In this document: positions 23,300 to 32,113 of the stretch, one piece after another
How the letters are laid out: each line of letters begins with the position of its first letter
Position numbering within the stretch: position 1 is the stretch's first letter
Assembly: GCA_900756555.1 (NCBI GenBank)
Contig: CAAEKP010000155.1
Location: 1-32,589, forward strand
Length of the DNA stretch: 32,589 nt
Origin: Peptococcaceae bacterium
Lineage (GTDB): Bacteria > Bacillota > Peptococcia > Peptococcales > Peptococcaceae
Direction of reading: 5' to 3'
Position numbers and translations under genes: made by a program
Notes under the pieces: generated by a model
Told to the model about the DNA's origin: nothing
The model's input: only the letters and a program-made list of their open reading frames with translations
Databases searched by the model: none

Positions 23300-24271
23300 A
23301 TGTCCTTTTCCAATGAAATAAAGAATGAGCTGGCTCATCTGGAGCAGAAAAAAAAATGCTGTGAGATAGCTGAACTGGCTGGCCTGGTGCGCATGGACGG
23401 CACCATCTTAATTGGCAGCCGCAAAGGGATTGGCTTAGAGCTGACAACGGAAAATGCGGCAGTGGCCCGCAAAGCCTTCAAGGGATTGAAAAAGCTGTTT
23501 AACGTGGAAACGGAGATTACGGTGCAGCGGCGTAATCGACTGAAAAAGAATAATGTTTATCTGGTGCGGGTGCCGGGGCAGCCAAAAGTGATGAATCTGC
23601 TGGACACACTGGGTTTGATGAAAGATGGCCTGATGTACAATCCTGAGATTAGTTCAACGCTGGTAAAAAAAGAATGCTGCAAGCGCAGTTACCTGCGAGG
23701 CGTGTTTCTGGGGGCCGGTTCCCTCAGTGACCCCATGAACAGCTATCATTTGGAAATTGTAGCCAACAGCGAGGAATATGCCGACTCCCTGGTGCATCTG
23801 ATCGAAACATTCGGGCTGCATCCTAAAATCAGCAGCAGAAAAAATGTGTTGCTGGTGTACCTCAAAGAGAGTGAGCAGATTGCAGACTTTTTGAACATCA
23901 TCGGCGCTCATCAGGCGCTGTTGGAGCTGGAAAATATTCGCGTGCAGAAGGAAGTGCGCAACCAGGTGAACCGTCTGGTGAACTGTGAGAGCGCCAACAT
24001 GAACAAAACCATTGACGCTGCGGTGCGGCAGAAAAGCAATATTGAATTTGTGCTGAAATATTACGGGCTGGAAAAGCTGAACGACGGCCTGCGGGCTGTG
24101 GCGGAAGCGCGGCTGGAATACCCGGAAGTCAGTCTGAAGGAGTTGGGTACCCTGATGGACCCTCCGCTGGGGAAATCGGGCATTAATCATCGAATGCGCA
24201 AACTGGAAGAATTAGCGGATGAATTGCGCAGCAAAGGATATGGTGCGGGGGAACACCAGAAGGAGGAGTAA
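23300..24271 (+). CDS. whiA: DNA-binding protein WhiA
   Basis: A 323-residue WhiA, a protein with a degenerate LAGLIDADG homing-endonuclease fold and a C-terminal helix-turn-helix. It affects chromosome segregation and cell division in Bacillota and sporulation in Streptomyces. Visible pieces are MSFSNEIKNELAHL, KKCCEIAELAGLVRMDGTI, CCKRSYLRGVFLGAGSLSDP, YHLEIV, RLVNCESANMNKTIDAA and PEVSLKELGTLMDPPLGKSGINHRMRKLEELA. It is the third gene of the rapZ-yvcK-whiA operon. Confidence 0.98.
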   Translation: MSFSNEIKNELAHLEQKKKCCEIAELAGLVRMDGTILIGSRKGIGLELTTENAAVARKAFKGLKKLFNVETEITVQRRNRLKKNNVYLVRVPGQPKVMNLLDTLGLMKDGLMYNPEISSTLVKKECCKRSYLRGVFLGAGSLSDPMNSYHLEIVANSEEYADSLVHLIETFGLHPKISSRKNVLLVYLKESEQIADFLNIIGAHQALLELENIRVQKEVRNQVNRLVNCESANMNKTIDAAVRQKSNIEFVLKYYGLEKLNDGLRAVAEARLEYPEVSLKELGTLMDPPLGKSGINHRMRKLEELADELRSKGYGAGEHQKEE

Positions 24272-24274
24272 CCA

Positions 24275-24574
24275 ATGCAGCTCTGGAGAAAGCTTTGTAC
24301 GGTTCTGACCATGGTGCTGCTGCTTGGCGTGGTGCTGCTGAATCAGTTTGGTTCACCGCTGACCCGTTACGCGATGGAGCGTGACGTGATGGAGTATCTG
24401 CAAACGCTGGGTTATGCCCAGCAGGATGTGCAGGTTATGAAGGCAGTGTATAACAAAAATGACCAGAATCCATACATGGTGGAGGTTACCTTTATGGATG
24501 CGCCGCAGCAGGTGCACTATTATGTGTATGATGATAACCGCGAACTACAGGAAATTGAGAAGATTGGAAAATAA
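24275..24574 (+). CDS. DUF3139-like small membrane-anchored protein
   Basis: A 99-residue protein with one N-terminal hydrophobic helix (LCTVLTMVLLLGVVLLNQFG), then an outside domain (VMEYLQTLGYAQQDVQVMKAVYNKNDQNPYMVEVTFMD...YYVYDD). This pattern fits the DUF3139 family of short exported proteins of unknown role. It begins three bases after whiA, with GGAGG overlapping the whiA stop, and ends just before a strong terminator, so it is the last gene of that operon. Confidence 0.78.
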   Translation: MQLWRKLCTVLTMVLLLGVVLLNQFGSPLTRYAMERDVMEYLQTLGYAQQDVQVMKAVYNKNDQNPYMVEVTFMDAPQQVHYYVYDDNRELQEIEKIGK

Positions 24575-24583
24575 GAAAGACAA

Positions 24584-24625
24584 AACGCCCCGCTGTACGG
24601 TGATATGCCGTATAGCGGGGCGTTT
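24584..24625 (+). terminator. Terminator of the rapZ-yvcK-whiA operon
   Basis: AACGCCCCGCT-TACGG and CCGTA-AGCGGGGCGTT form a long GC-rich stem; only three Ts follow, so it could also serve the convergent transcript. Confidence 0.85.
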
Positions 24626-24668
24626 CTGCTGTCTGGTGCAGCAACAGGCTACCTGCGGGGGAATGTTC

Positions 24669-25514
24669 TCACAGTAATAAATCCAGTACCAGGCCGGAAA
24701 TTGCAGCGGCTAAAAAGGTGCAGCCGATAGCCAGTGCCGTGCGCCTGGTGCGTTTTTGCAGCAGCACCAGATAGCTGAATCCGGCGGAGGAGCATAATCC
24801 GGCGGTGACTGCCCCAAAGGACAGGCTGCCCTGCAAAAATAATGTGGTGAGCAGAATGGATGTGCCGCAGCCGGGAATCAGTCCCACCACAGCGGCCACC
24901 AGTGGCTGCCACAGGCTGTGCGATAACAGCAGTGCGCTGATGCGTTCTTCTCCCAGCCAGGCAGTCAGTGCATTGATAAGCAGCATGGTGATAAAGAGAT
25001 AGACGGTGATGTACAATGTGTGCTGCAAAACGTGCCAGAGGGAAAACCGTTCTGTTTTTTCGTGGTGACATTCTTCTGTGAGCAAAACAGGTTTTGGTTT
25101 ATCCACATGGCGATAACGGAGCCATGTAGCTGCCCAGAAGCAGTAACCCCAGAACAGAGCGATAATCACTTTACAGATGAGCAGACCAATGACCGTGGAA
25201 AACTGGTCGGGATGAGCCAGCAGTACAGGGAGTGCTTCATCGGATGTTGCCAGAAACACGGCAATTAACGCGCCGCCGCTGATGCGTTTGTAGTTAAATA
25301 AGGTAGCTGCCGCTACTGAAAATCCGCATTGCGGGATGCAGCCGACAATGGCGCCCAGCAGAGGGCCGGCAGGGCCGGTGAGCAGCTGGGCATGGGTGGA
25401 GAAATCCATGTGATGCTCCAACAGTTCTAACGCAACATAAACCAGCAGCAGTAACGGAAATATTTCCAGCGTATCAAGTAAGGTGTCCAACAGGACAGGT
25501 AGTAGAATGGTCAC
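24669..25514 (-). CDS. Putative ten-helix metal exporter (putative manganese/arsenic efflux family)
   Basis: A 281-residue polytopic protein of the ten-transmembrane putative heavy-metal exporter family. It is built as two related halves. The first has GAIVGCIPQCGFSVAAATLF and ALIAVFLATSDEALPVLL, the second GLIPGCGTSILLTTLF and CSSAGFSYLVLL. A His-rich cytoplasmic loop (ECHHEK) separates them. Databases name relatives putative manganese or arsenic exporters; the substrate here is unproven. The GTG at 25514 is chosen because AAAGAAGG lies 7 bases before it; an ATG at 25532 is the alternative but has no ribosome binding site and falls near the predicted transcription start. Confidence 0.85.
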   Translation of the reverse strand: MTILLPVLLDTLLDTLEIFPLLLLVYVALELLEHHMDFSTHAQLLTGPAGPLLGAIVGCIPQCGFSVAAATLFNYKRISGGALIAVFLATSDEALPVLLAHPDQFSTVIGLLICKVIIALFWGYCFWAATWLRYRHVDKPKPVLLTEECHHEKTERFSLWHVLQHTLYITVYLFITMLLINALTAWLGEERISALLLSHSLWQPLVAAVVGLIPGCGTSILLTTLFLQGSLSFGAVTAGLCSSAGFSYLVLLQKRTRRTALAIGCTFLAAAISGLVLDLLL

Positions 25515-25548
25515 AATTGAGCCTTCTTTCATTTCAATGTTATCTTAT

Positions 25549-25577
25549 AGTATACGCTTTTTGGAAAATAAAGCCAA
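25549..25577 (-). promoter_or_regulatory. Promoter of the putative metal exporter
   Basis: Minus strand -35 TTGGCT (25572-25577), 17 bp, -10 TATACT (25549-25554). The predicted start near 25542 favours the GTG start at 25514. No known metal riboswitch is visible. Confidence 0.65.
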
Positions 25578-25801
25578 GCATTTTATGGCGGCGTGCGAAA
25601 CAAATCATGGCGGCAATAGTAGTCCATAAATATCATGGCGCCGCCGAAGAAGGGGTAATGCCCACACCTGAAACGAATGTACCAATTTTTTACGCAAACT
25701 TTACAGGTGTATGATGGTTACAGTGTGAACGAGATTGTTACAATAACGAAGTAAAAAATGTATTGCAGTGAATCAATTTTAAGTTTCAGGGGGAAATTTC
25801 A

Positions 25802-27397
25802 GTGACCATTAAAACAACCGGTAAAAAAATTATTGCGGGAGCGGTGTCTTCCGCCTTATTGTTGGGTATGATTCCCACAGCAGTGTTTGCGAATGCAGAT
25901 GAATTAGCACAGGCGGCAGCAGCACAAGCAGCTACTGCACAGCAAATTGACAGCCTGACCATTCAGCCAGGGGAAACAACAGCATCTGTGAATCTGAACT
26001 GGTACGCGCCGGAAGGCACCAGCAATTCTGTATTGCAGTTTAAGACAAAAGGGAATGTAACCACCTATGCGGCATTGGACTTTCCATTGCGTAAACCGAC
26101 GGAGACAACAGATAAATATAAAGATACCGGTAAGGTGAGCGTGCGGGCTACTGCTGATGGATTAGAGCCAGACACCACCTATACGTATAAGATTTCCAAT
26201 GACGGCGGGGAAACCTGGTCACAGGACTATACGTACACAACGCCAGCTGAAGACAGCTTCAAATTTGCGTTTACCAGCGACCCACAGATTAAAGAAAACA
26301 AAGAAACTAATACAAATGGCTGGAATCCTTCCGATAATACCAATCAGACCGGCTGGGCTAAAATGATGGAAGTAGTAGCAAAAAAAGGTGCTACCCTGAT
26401 GGTGTCTGCCGGGGATCAGGTGGAAGACCAGAGCTGGGGTAAGAGCAGTGAGTATGACGCCTTTTTTGCGCCAGAGGAAATGAGCAGCATTGCTTATGCG
26501 CCGGCGGTGGGCAACCATGACCGTCATTATATGTTTGATGACCACTTTAATCTGCCGAATGAAATGGCAGTGGCAGAGGATGGTGAGAGTGCTGACAGTA
26601 CTGAACTGGAACGGGTGAAAACCACCTTCCGCGGACAGAATGATGGCAAGCCTGATGCCAGTTTAAGTCACGGAAACTATACACAGGCAACAACTGAAGA
26701 GATTGCGAACCAAAAGAACGAGAAGGGCGTTACGCCTAATAAGAACGGTATGTATGATTACCCAGAACGCCGCGAGATGGAAACCAAGGGCAATTACTAC
26801 TATCTGTATAATAACGTACTGTTTGTAACATTGAACACGGGCGCTTATCCGGGTGGCAATGATGCGTTAGATGAAGAAAATCCAACACTGACCAGCGCGC
26901 AAAAAGAAAATGAAGCAGAAGGTATTGTAGATAATTTTGAAAAAACAATCAAAGCGGCGAAAGCGGAATACAAAGGCAAATACGATTGGATTGTGGTGGC
27001 GCATCATAAATCCACGCAGACAGTGGCCAAACACGCAGCGGACTCTGACATTGAAAATTATGTAGATGCTGGTTTTGAACAGCTGATGTATGATGAAGAT
27101 GTAGACTTTGTGCTGGGCGGGCATGACCATGTATATTCCCGTAGCTATGTGTTAAATGGGAAAGGCGAACGGGTTAGTGAACGCCTGGATACCATCAACG
27201 ATCCGCAAGGTGTAATTTATCTGACCGGCAACTGCAGCTCTGATATGCAGTATTACACGCCATTTGAAAAAGTGGATAAAGGAAACAATGTGGATTATCC
27301 TGTGCTGGCCAACGGACAAAAAGGTTCTGCGGCGTATTTAAAAGGTAAAGATGCAAGTGAGGCAGAAAAGGCGGGCTATCTGCCGGTGGGCAACTAG
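25802..27397 (+). CDS. Secreted purple-acid-phosphatase-like phosphoesterase, N-terminal part before an in-frame TAG
   Basis: 531 codons from a GTG preceded by AGGGGGA. A signal peptide is clear (KKIIAGAVSSALLLGMIPTAVFA). Residues about 45-155 form a fibronectin-like purple acid phosphatase N-terminal domain. A calcineurin-like metallophosphoesterase follows: FAFTSDPQI, SAGDQVEDQ, VGNHDRH, VVAHHKS and GGHDHVYSR, all intact. The frame ends at TAG (27395-27397), but the same frame then continues without a break to 29758. A full-length protein would have 1318 residues. A TGG-to-TAG change is the simplest explanation. If the stop is real, a soluble secreted phosphatase without its anchor region is made. 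Confidence 0.88.
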   Translation: MTIKTTGKKIIAGAVSSALLLGMIPTAVFANADELAQAAAAQAATAQQIDSLTIQPGETTASVNLNWYAPEGTSNSVLQFKTKGNVTTYAALDFPLRKPTETTDKYKDTGKVSVRATADGLEPDTTYTYKISNDGGETWSQDYTYTTPAEDSFKFAFTSDPQIKENKETNTNGWNPSDNTNQTGWAKMMEVVAKKGATLMVSAGDQVEDQSWGKSSEYDAFFAPEEMSSIAYAPAVGNHDRHYMFDDHFNLPNEMAVAEDGESADSTELERVKTTFRGQNDGKPDASLSHGNYTQATTEEIANQKNEKGVTPNKNGMYDYPERREMETKGNYYYLYNNVLFVTLNTGAYPGGNDALDEENPTLTSAQKENEAEGIVDNFEKTIKAAKAEYKGKYDWIVVAHHKSTQTVAKHAADSDIENYVDAGFEQLMYDEDVDFVLGGHDHVYSRSYVLNGKGERVSERLDTINDPQGVIYLTGNCSSDMQYYTPFEKVDKGNNVDYPVLANGQKGSAAYLKGKDASEAEKAGYLPVGN

Positions 27398-29758
27398 GAA
27401 TGGAATCAGGAATACAGCCCAAGCTATGCGTTGTTTGATGTAAACGGCGATACAATTTCTGTAAAAGTGTATAATTTATCCGGGGACAGTAATACGCCAG
27501 ACAGCGAAGAGATTGATGCATTTACAGTAACCAAAAATAAAAACGGCGGTGCGAAAGCAACAGGGAAAGAAAACGGCAACACCAGTTTGAATGCAACGCA
27601 GATTGCCCGCTATGATTCCGGCATGACAAATGCAGATGGCGGCGTGATGGAAATTGTAGATTACAACAGCAAAACAGGCTGGGCGTATGCAGTTAATGGA
27701 GACAGTGGTAAACTGACAGCGATTCCACTGGAAAATCTGCAAAAGGGTAACACTGTAACGATGCTGGACGGCAATGACATTGATGTAAAAGCATTGGTGA
27801 ATGTGGAAGGCTTCACTTATGGCGATATGACTTCTGTGGCGGTATCGCCAGACGGAACAATGCTGGCAGCAGCAGTACAGGCAGAGGGTTATGCAGCGAA
27901 GGGTCGTGTGGTGTTGTTCCAGTGTAATGATGACGGTACACTGACATTCCAGCAGGCAATTGAAACTGGTGTGCAGCCAGATATGGTAACCTTTACGCCG
28001 GATGGCAGCAAAATTCTGACTGCCAACGAAGGGGAACCACGGCAGGGCTATGGGACAGACGCAACAGACCCTGCGGGCAGTGTAACTATTGTGGATGTAG
28101 CGAGCAAGACTGCACAGACCGTAGGCTTTGAAAAATTTGGTCATGACACATTAGCGAAGGCGGGCATTGTGCTGAAAAACGGTGCATTACCTGCAAATGA
28201 TTTGGAGCCGGAATATATTGCTGCGGACGACAACAAAGCTTATGTTACCCTGCAGGAAGCCAACGCTATTGCAGTATTGGATTTGAATAGTAAAGCGTTC
28301 ACCGGCATTTACAGTGCAGGCTTTGAAGATTACTCCAAGGTAGCAGTGGATATTGATAAAGCGGATAAAAAATATAACGCTAAAACCTATGACAGCCTGC
28401 GTGGTATTCGCATGCCGGATGGCATCAGTATGTATCAGGCCAACGGCAAAACATACCTGCTGACTGCCAATGAAGGCGATTCCCGTGACTGGGGCGATAA
28501 AAAAGCAGGCACTAAGTATCTCAATGAAGATGAACGTGACTTTGGCGAAGGGGAAAAATCACCAAGCGATAAAATTACCGCGGAAAACAGTGGCTTAAAA
28601 GGTAAAGTAGTATTCTTTGACAGCAAGGATTATGATGGATTAGATGATGACAAGGACTATCTGTTTGGCGGCCGTTCCTTTACCTTGTTTGAAGTAACCG
28701 ATAACGGGCTGACCGAAGTGTTTGACAGCGGCAGTGACTTTGAAGCCAGGACCGCTGCTTATCTGCCGAAGTATTTTAACTGCTCCAATGATAAGATAGA
28801 AGTGGATAATCGTTCTGGCAAGAAAGGCCCAGAAGCGGAAACGGTGGTGACAGGGCAGGTGGGCGACAAAACCTATGCCTTTGTTACCCTAGAACGCATC
28901 GGCGGTGTGATGATGTATGACATCACCAATCCGGCACAGGCTAAATTTGTGAACTATATCAATTCCCGCGACTTTAGTGCTGATGTAGCAGCGGACGATT
29001 CTCCGGAAGGATTGAAATTTATTGCGGCAGATAAAAGTCCTACCGGCAAAGCCATGTTGCTGGCAGCCTGCGAAGTGGGTGGCACAGTAGCGGCTTATGA
29101 GCTGACCGCGCAGAACACTTCTGGCTCTGGTAGCAGCAGCTCCAGCGGTGGATTCAGCGGTACCTATAACTATCCGGTGAAAATGGACTCTACTGCGAAT
29201 GCCACTGTGAGCCTGAGCAAAAACAACGCAGTAGCAGGCGATAAGGTAACCATCACAGTAACACCAAAACAGGGACAGCAGGTGGACACCGTAATCATTA
29301 CAGATGCTGCCGGCAAACAGATTGCTGTTACCAAAGAGGGCGATAACAAATATAGCTTTGTGATGCCAGCGAGCGCAGTAAAACTGGAAGTTACTACAAA
29401 AGCCAGCGTATACGATAAGAAAATTGTGCTGCAAATCAATAACAAAGCCGTTACAGTGAATGGCAAATCGGTGCAAAGTGATGTTGCGCCAATCATTGTG
29501 GACAATCGCACTATGGTGCCAATTCGTGTAATTACCGAAACATTAGGCGGCACCGTGGATTGGAACAATCGCACAGTAACCCTGAATATTGATGGCAAGC
29601 TGTTGCAGATGACAATCGGGCAGACCATTCCGGGGTTTGACGCAGCGCCAATTTTGAAAAACAACCGTACCTATGTGCCAGTGCGTTATGTAGCTGAAGC
29701 ATTGGGCGCTGATGTGGCATGGGATGAAACAACACAGCAAATTATAATCACAAAGTAA
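27398..29758 (+). pseudogene. In-frame continuation: choice-of-anchor I domain and copper-amine-oxidase-like stalk domain
   Basis: Same frame as the preceding phosphoesterase, beyond the TAG. It has no signal peptide, and no ribosome binding site is seen before the first possible start (TTG at 27431). Up to about 29110 it is a beta-propeller-like choice-of-anchor I region (ARYDSGMTNADGGVMEIV, SVAVSPDGTMLAAA, TPDGSKILTANEGEP). A Ser/Gly linker and an Ig-like segment follow. The last 110 residues are two copper-amine-oxidase N-terminal-type repeats (DNRTMVPIRVITETLGGTVDW, NNRTYVPVRYVAEALGADVAW), used as surface stalks in Negativicutes and Paenibacillus. It is probably the C-terminal part of one gene, cut off by a nonsense change. 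Confidence 0.8.
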
Positions 29759-29833
29759 AGCCTGTACGCATGGCCTTTGAAAGTGCTTTGTTTGTAAAGC
29801 ATTTCCGCCATCAAACTTAAACGGTGTTTCCGT

Positions 29834-29875
29834 ACTACTCAGCTATAGGGGCAAACTATAGCTGGGTAGTTTTTT
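29834..29875 (+). terminator. Terminator of the phosphoesterase gene
   Basis: ACTACTCAGCTATA and TATAGCTGGGTAGT form a strong stem followed by a T run. The remaining bases to 30025 show nothing recognisable. Confidence 0.9.
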
Positions 29876-30025
29876 ATGCAAAGAAATGCTGCTCTTTATT
29901 GAATAACCAGATTGAATAACCAGGAATAGCGAAAAGCGTATCCGAGAAGCAGGAAAATGATAAAAATACCGTTAAAAAGCAAAAAATATTTTCATTTCGC
30001 ACTAAACAACTTATCAGAATGATGC

Positions 30026-30031
30026 TATAAT
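30026..30031 (+). promoter_or_regulatory. -10 box of the transketolase operon
   Basis: TATAAT at 30026-30031, with a poor -35 candidate (TAAACA, 30003-30008) 17 bp upstream. The leader to the start codon is about 100 bases. Confidence 0.55.
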
Positions 30032-30136
30032 ATTAGCGTATGAAAATTGTAGATGGCGAAATTGTTCTGCAAATTGTGCTGTTGTTGGCGGAATATTTGT
30101 AAAACAATTATCATGATAAATTAGGAGGATATGCCA

Positions 30137-30946
30137 GTGAATGAGCAAATGCTGAAAGAACAGGCGAAGAAAATCAGAAAAGACATTGTTACCATGATTG
30201 GTCAGGCGAAATCCGGTCATCCAGGTGGTTCTCTGTCCGCCGCTGAAATTGTTACCTATCTTTATTTTGAAGAAATGAATGTGAATCCGGCAGACCCTAA
30301 ATGGGAAGACCGCGACCGTTTTGTATTATCCAAAGGTCATGCGGCTCCGGTGCTGTACGCTGCGTTAGCGCACAAAGGATATTTTCCAATAGAAGAACTG
30401 GCTACTCTGCGCAAAATCGGCTCTCATCTGCAGGGTCATCCAGACATGAACAAAGTGCCTGGCGTGGATATGTCCACTGGTTCTCTGGGCACAGGTATCT
30501 CCGCTGCTGTGGGGATGGCGCTGGCTGGTAAACTGGACAAGAAGGAACACTATGTGTTCACTCTGCTGGGTGACGGCGAATTGCAGGAAGGTCAGGTTTG
30601 GGAAGCAGCTATGGCCGCTGGGCATTACAAACTGGACAATCTGATTGCATTTGTAGATAACAACGGTTTGCAGATTGACGGTAACATCAACGATGTTATG
30701 TCCCCAAACCCAATTGACGCTAAATTTACGGCTTTTGGCTGGCATGTGCTGACCATCGACGGTCACGACTTCCAGCAGATTGCCGATGCTGTAGCAGCTG
30801 CGAAAGCGGAAAAAGGAAAACCAACTATGATTGTGGCCCACACCGTAAAAGGGAAAGGCATCTCTTATATGGAAAATCAGGCTGGCTGGCATGGCAGCGC
30901 ACCAAATGAAGAACAGGTTGCGCAGGCTATGACCGAACTGAACTAG
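30137..30946 (+). CDS. Transketolase, N-terminal subunit
   Basis: A 269-residue thiamine-diphosphate-binding half of a split transketolase, which moves two-carbon units between sugar phosphates in the non-oxidative pentose phosphate pathway. Motifs: QAKSGHPGGSLSAAEIVTYLYF, DRFVLSKGHAAPVLYAAL, GSLGTGISAAVGMAL and the ThDP motif GDGELQEGQVWEAAMAAGHYKLDNLIAFVDNN. AGGAGG at 30123 is 8 bases from the GTG at 30137 but only 2 from an ATG at 30131, which would add two residues. The second subunit follows after 16 bases. Confidence 0.95.
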   Translation: MNEQMLKEQAKKIRKDIVTMIGQAKSGHPGGSLSAAEIVTYLYFEEMNVNPADPKWEDRDRFVLSKGHAAPVLYAALAHKGYFPIEELATLRKIGSHLQGHPDMNKVPGVDMSTGSLGTGISAAVGMALAGKLDKKEHYVFTLLGDGELQEGQVWEAAMAAGHYKLDNLIAFVDNNGLQIDGNINDVMSPNPIDAKFTAFGWHVLTIDGHDFQQIADAVAAAKAEKGKPTMIVAHTVKGKGISYMENQAGWHGSAPNEEQVAQAMTELN

Positions 30947-30962
30947 AGGAGGAACAGAACAA

Positions 30963-31898
30963 ATGGCGAATATTGCAACACGTGACGCTTACGGCCAGGC
31001 ATTGGCTGAGCTGGGCGCATTGAATGACAAGGTTGTCGTACTGGATGCCGACCTGTCCAAATCTACAAAAACAAACGACTTTAAAAAAGTGTATCCAGAA
31101 CGCTTTTTCAATATGGGGATTGCAGAACAGAATCTGCTGGGCACAGCGGCTGGCTTTGCTGCTGCCGGTAAAATCCCATTTGCCAGCAGCTTTGCAGTGT
31201 TTGCGGTAGGTCGTGCTTATGACCAGATCCGTAACTCCATTGCATATCCAAAACTGAACGTAAAAATTGCGGCTACCCACGCCGGTTTAACCGTAGGGGA
31301 GGACGGCGGCTCTCATCAGATGCTGGAAGACATCGCTTTAATGCGCGCGCTGCCAAACATGATAGTTATTGTGCCAGCAGACGGCGTGGAAACCAAACAG
31401 GTAATCATGGCTGCTGCGGAATACAATGGTCCTGTTTACATCCGCTTGGGTCGTCCTAAAGTGCCAGTATTATTTGATGAAACATACAAGTTTGAGATTG
31501 GCAAAGGCGTTGTGCTGAAAGAAGGTACCGACGTTACATTAGTAGCAACCGGCATCATGGTGAGCAAAGCAGCAGAAGCTGCAGAAGCTCTGGCAGCGGA
31601 AGGAATCTCCGCTGCTGTTGTGAACATCAGCACCATCAAACCGCTGGACAATGCCCTGATTACCGAAATGGCGCAGAAAACAGGCGCTGTGGTAACCTGT
31701 GAAGAACACAATATCTACGGCGGATTAGGCAGTGCTGTAGCAGAAGTACTGGTAGAAAACTGCCCAGTGCCAATGGCGCGCGTGGGCGTGGAAGACAGCT
31801 TTGGTGAATCTGGCCTGCCAGATCAGCTGTTAGAAAAATATGGCCTGACAGCTGCTAACATTGCAGACAAAGCAAAAGCAGTAATTGCAAGAAAATAA
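30963..31898 (+). CDS. Transketolase, C-terminal subunit
   Basis: A 311-residue pyrimidine-binding and C-terminal half of the split transketolase. Motifs: VVVLDADLSKSTKTNDF, ERFFNMGIAEQNLLGTAAGFAAAGKIPFASSFAVFA, ATHAGLTVGEDGGSHQMLEDIALMRALPNM and VTCEEHNIYGGLGSAVAEVL. It works as a heterodimer with the preceding subunit. The ATG at 30963 follows GAGGAGG. Codon choice is clean and biased, in line with high expression. Confidence 0.96.
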   Translation: MANIATRDAYGQALAELGALNDKVVVLDADLSKSTKTNDFKKVYPERFFNMGIAEQNLLGTAAGFAAAGKIPFASSFAVFAVGRAYDQIRNSIAYPKLNVKIAATHAGLTVGEDGGSHQMLEDIALMRALPNMIVIVPADGVETKQVIMAAAEYNGPVYIRLGRPKVPVLFDETYKFEIGKGVVLKEGTDVTLVATGIMVSKAAEAAEALAAEGISAAVVNISTIKPLDNALITEMAQKTGAVVTCEEHNIYGGLGSAVAEVLVENCPVPMARVGVEDSFGESGLPDQLLEKYGLTAANIADKAKAVIARK

Positions 31899-31919
31899 GC
31901 GAAAAGAAGAATATATAGC

Positions 31920-31961
31920 GAAGCCGGGACAGCGAAATGACGTTGTATCGGCTTCTTTTTT
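31920..31961 (+). terminator. Terminator of the transketolase operon
   Basis: GAAGCCG (31920-31926) and CGGCTTC (31949-31955) form the stem, followed by a T run. Confidence 0.82.
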
Positions 31962-31991
31962 GTGTGTAATTTGATGCTGTGTGAACAAAAC

Positions 31992-32071
31992 GTGCCTTTT
32001 CGTGCAAAATTGATAGAATAGAATGTGCCTTTTCGTGTAAAAATAGGAGTATAACTTGTTGCCTTTTCGTG
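31992..32071. repeat. Three direct repeats TGCCTTTTCGTG upstream of a DUF4143 ATPase
   Basis: GTGCCTTTTCGTG at 31992-32004 and 32025-32037, and TGCCTTTTCGTG at 32060-32071. The period is 33-34 bp, about three helical turns. They fill the gap between the transketolase terminator and the ATPase start, where the promoter must lie, so they are likely regulatory sites. Confidence 0.75.
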
Positions 32072-32113
32072 ATTTGCGTGTTAAAATCAGCTTAATGAAA
32101 GGGGTTGAGATGG

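Noticed and set aside
25701..25743. Possible Pho boxes (three TTACA units) upstream of the phosphoesterase
   Set aside because: Spacings of 17 and 20 bp do not match the 11-bp period of known Pho boxes, and the sequence matches are short.
28889..29476. Antisense frames under the choice-of-anchor and stalk region
   Set aside because: They lie opposite a well-supported domain series and have no ribosome binding site or homology.
31992..32071. A CRISPR-like array
   Set aside because: Only three units of 12-13 bp occur, spacers are AT-rich and about 21 bp long, and no cas gene is present. Regulatory repeats fit better.
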